Shown here one piece after another: positions 59,047 to 62,000 of a DNA stretch of 62,000 bases. Every line of letters starts with the position of its first letter. The first letter of the stretch is position 1. The stretch covers positions 257,501 through 319,500 of the forward strand of contig RPFO01000240.1 in NCBI GenBank assembly GCA_009746045.1, read 5' to 3'. Origin of the DNA: Mesostigma viride. Its lineage: Eukaryota > Streptophyta > Mesostigmatophyceae > Mesostigmatales > Mesostigmataceae. The position numbers and the translations under genes are program-made. Below the pieces are notes generated by a model. It had not been told where the DNA came from and made no database searches. It saw nothing but the letters and a program-made list of their open reading frames with translations.

Positions 59047-59560
59047 TTCCGCTTGTTCTCACCCACCGAGCTCATTAATTAAACGTGTTCATCAGTTGCT
59101 TTCACCTGCTTGAATTCGGCTTTCACCTGCTTGAAAGTGCAGCGCAGTCCGTTAAACCCATAATTGCCGAGCAGTCGAGCACGCATAAAATGCCTCGCTA
59201 CAACGGTAGTTGCGACTGATGCGCGGCTGTTCAGAAAGGACGGCGAATCCAAAAGTGCCTAGGCAAATCTAAAAATGCCTAGGCATTTTTATTGCGACCG
59301 ATTCGTTGCTATTCAGAAAAAAATTGCCTAGGCTTTTTTAGATTTGAGATCTAGTTCACGGGATAATTGCCTAGGCTTTTTTAGATTTGAGATCTAGTCC
59401 TGAAAAAAAATTCCTAGTCGAAATCCAAAAGTGCCTAGGCATTTTTCGATTTGCCGTAGTTCCTGAACAAGCCGTGCGTTGCACGCCGAAACTAAACCCT
59501 AAACAGTTTGCTCACTTGAAACCTTGTCCAACTGAGTAAACTTAAGGCCACCAACTCAAG

Positions 59561-60140
59561 AAATGCCGCCGGTTGCTCAAGCGCTCTTACCTTGGTCACC
59601 GGTAGCCGCCCACAATGGGTCTGGGTGCCGAGTGAGCTTCAGCCTGCGGATGGGCCTTTGCGGGGGCTTCCCATGGCTGCCTTGATGGCCGGGTGGGTCC
59701 GCGATTTGACTCGCGAGGGTGTTCATCCCAATCCCGGGCCCCGTCTTGGCGCTACCTACTTGACCCTACTTGAGGTGAAGCCGGCTACCTTGATGGTTTA
59801 CCATCGGGACCTTAGGTCCTTTCTGCCATGGAGGGCGGGTTGGCGGGGTCGGGCTGGCAGCTTGTTGCGCGCCTTGACGATTGAGGAATACTGTTGCGAG
59901 TATGTTGCCTGGGCGCACTCAAGGTGTTACAGCCGCCAGTTGTGTGTTAATGCGCTTATGGGCCTGAATTTGAACTTTCCTCGGGAGGTGCGGGACTGGG
60001 CCTTGGCACGCAGTGTTTTGGCTGGCTGGCACACGTTGGCACCTCCTCGTGCCCCTTCCCCCATTCCATGGGAGGCTGCGTTTGCGCTTGCTTGTACTAT
60101 GGTGCTTCAGCGGCAGCCTCATACGGCTATGATGGTCATC
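59561..60140 (+). pseudogene. NPGP motif and recombinase N-terminus, copy 3
   Basis: Reads RDLTREGVHPNPGP (59703-59741), TLMVYHRDLRSFLPWRAGW, EEYCCEYVAWAHSR and LCVNALMGLNLNFPREVRD in one frame. This is the DNA-binding core of the tyrosine recombinase before hAT-3 interrupts it at 60140. This stretch is less damaged than the same part of copy 1. Confidence 0.75.
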
Positions 60141-61650
60141 CAGTGTACAGACAGGCATACGCAATACGCAATCGTACGGGGCACATGGGTATTGGGTATA
60201 ATGGCCTCGTACGGCCCGGTATTATACGTAAATCGTACGTGACTCTTGAAAATACTGTTTTTTGAATGGTTCAGGGGGTTCCTCAACATTCTGACCAATC
60301 AGGCATGTTTTCTTTGTGTTCTTGCAATGCACCACATGCCTATATGTGACACATCATCTCATGACATTGGCATTACCGTTGCTGCTTACAAGTACAAGGA
60401 TTGTCATGTTTAATTATTAAGTCTGTTAAAAGCACACCATAGCAAAGTTGTATGCACAATCAGTGCACACCTGAAAAGGATAATAACACAAGTAGATATG
60501 CATGCGCAATGACACTTGCAGAGGTATAGAGATTGCTGCCACCATTACTGTATGTTGAACTTGAAACCATGTCATCTCTGGCAGCAGGGAATTGCTATAT
60601 ACTAGGACTGAAATACAGCACACAGTCAGTTGGCCAACTTGCCAATTTAAGTAATAAGACATTTTGCCAGAAACAGACATCTTGCCTACAGTATGTACTT
60701 GTGGTAGGCCACCATGCAATATTGATCTACATGAAGCAAGAATCCATACGGGCTGCCAACAATGTGGCTAGCGTGCAGGATACCATGCATGCCAGCAACC
60801 TGACCCAGCTTCCCTAAACCATTAACACATATGGTACGGTGGCTGGCTAGCAGCAGCCTGCATGGCTAAATAAGGCATTTCTGTGCATCGCGAGTCACAC
60901 CAAATACCCCGCAGCCTGCGACATAATGCCTCCGGCGGCCTCTGGACTCGCTCACTCTTGCCTCCTTCGCGTACGTGGCGCCCATGATACATATGGCGGG
61001 TGCTAGCCTTGCTCGGGTGGTAGAGCCCGAGAATTTTGCATCCAACAGTGTGCACGTCACTGAGCTTGTAGTTGCCTGTCGGCTGCCCTTTCTTGTTGAG
61101 AGTCTGTTCTTTCACGATGTGTGTCCAGACAGTCTCGAATACGGCCTGCATCTCGTCGGCCCCATCATCATCGTGTTCCATAGACCCACACCATCACCGT
61201 CGCTAGCCATGGTGCCTGGATGTCAATTGTGCTACGATTAAATGTTAGTTAGGTGCCAGATGCGCGCCCTTGTTGGTGCCCAGACAACATAACTTCGTCA
61301 CCTACTAAGTTCCTCGTCCTTCGTCTCCTAGACCCTATAGTCCGACACGCAGCAATCTGGAGCAATGCACGTAAAAGTACAGTCGTACACGGCCAGCTTG
61401 GCACCTGCATGCCCGTTTATTTGTCGCGGAGTTACAGGTCGCCTCAGTCTAGTTCCGGCTCCACGTGCCGTCCAAAATGATGCCAGAAGCTACTTCGAAC
61501 ACGGTTCATACGCAAAAAAATACGCAAAAAGTACGCAATACGCAAAAAATACGCCGTGCGTATTTTTTTGCCCATTTTAATACGCAAATCTTGCGTATGG
61601 CGTATAATACGCATCGTACGGCGTATTATACGCCGTATGCCTGTACACTG
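60141..61650. mobile_element. hAT-type transposon (hAT-3) nested in recombinase
   Basis: Eight-base target duplication TGGTCATC (60133-60140 and 61651-61658); copy 1 has it once at about 28937. The ends begin CAGTGTACAG on both sides, then a gapped match to GGCATACG. Both subterminal regions are dense in AATACGC words. CAGTG-starting ends are typical of hAT. Confidence 0.9.
60822..61181 (-). pseudogene. Possible degenerate BED-type ORF in hAT-3
   Basis: The minus frame starts MEHDDDGADEMQAVFETVW and VKEQTLNKKGQPTGNYK; in a neighbouring frame AKFSGSTTRARL appears where a BED finger would have its second half. The Cys pair is not convincing. Position and pattern suggest the transposase N-terminus, but the call is weak. 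Confidence 0.3.
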
Positions 61651-62000
61651 TGGTCATCGTTATTTTCCAGCACTACCTGCGGGTATCGGAGGCGCTCAAC
61701 CTGTTGGTCCGTCATGTGCGCTTGCAGCCTGATGTCCGGTTGCGGGGCTCGCAGCGGGGCGCCTTGTTGTTGAGGTCAGCAAAGACGGCTATGTAAGGGG
61801 AAGGTGCAGTCTGTGGTGGTCGAGGATGTCATGTCTGAGACCGTCTTGCGGGCTTGTATGTGTGGCGAGGCGGCATGGGAGCGGGTGTTCCCTTACGATT
61901 ATTGTCCCAGTTCAGCCGGGTTCGGCATCAGGCCACGCAGGCTTTGGGGGTCGACAAGGGTGTTTACCATTCATGGGCTGTGGCATGGGGGGGCTACCTA
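61651..62000 (+). pseudogene. Tyrosine recombinase catalytic part, copy 3, incomplete at window edge
   Basis: Continues from 60140: HYLRVSEALNLLVRHVRLQP-like sequence retaining Box A in one frame, then VEDVMSETVLRACMCGEAAW, and at the end TIHGLWHGGAT. The HxxR box reads HGLW as in copy 1. Frame breaks are visible at about 61795 and 61905. Confidence 0.65.

Overview
This window looks like nuclear DNA of a green alga. The main gene combines CUB domains with a very long SPPPP/PPSP hydroxyproline-rich (extensin/pherophorin-like) region, has spliceosomal introns with GTACGT-type donors, and is surrounded by retrotransposons of the tyrosine-recombinase class known from volvocine and prasinophyte algae. 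There are no bacterial operons and no CRISPR array. The species cannot be fixed from sequence alone; a repeat-rich chlorophyte or prasinophyte is my inference.

The core of the window is one giant plus-strand gene. Exon 1 (15259-20968) encodes a signal peptide, four nearly identical CUB domains, about 960 residues of Pro-rich linker and a Cys-containing ectodomain. Further exons follow at 21902-22070, 32172-32442, 47009-47246 and 48127-48726. Splice phases match at the first three junctions (1, 2, 0), and the last exon encodes transmembrane helices. The gene therefore spans at least 33 kb, with introns of about 10 kb and 14.6 kb packed with transposons. The likely product is a large cell-surface or wall-associated multi-pass membrane protein. 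The link from 47246 to 48127 is unresolved.

Left flank (1-15 kb): a decayed LINE reverse transcriptase with detached 3' tails in both orientations, a GGGA microsatellite, a tandemly triplicated signal-peptide first exon (7-8.3 kb), a dead Copia gag, and a 781-bp inverted-repeat element that recurs at 23.4 kb.

Introns and right flank (22-62 kb): three copies of a PAT/kangaroo-like (DIRS-order) retrotransposon with gag, RT/RNase H and tyrosine recombinase. The minus-strand copy (33.2-37.9 kb) shows split direct repeats in the order A1-ORFs-B1-A2-B2. All three copies carry an NPGP (2A-like) motif between RNase H and recombinase. Nested in or beside them are three hAT-type insertions with 8-bp target duplications, two near-identical 1.7-kb TTAA (piggyBac-like) elements, a TTAA (Kolobok-like) element, and a 3.1-kb inverted-repeat element. 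The last two each carry a PHD/RING-like zinc-finger ORF. Most transposon reading frames are broken.

The best leads are the conserved 2A-like motif in a tyrosine-recombinase retroelement, the recurring zinc-finger ORF in unrelated-looking TIR elements, the CUB/HRGP/multi-TM gene with transposon-filled introns, and a strongly self-complementary segment near 23.2-23.4 kb.
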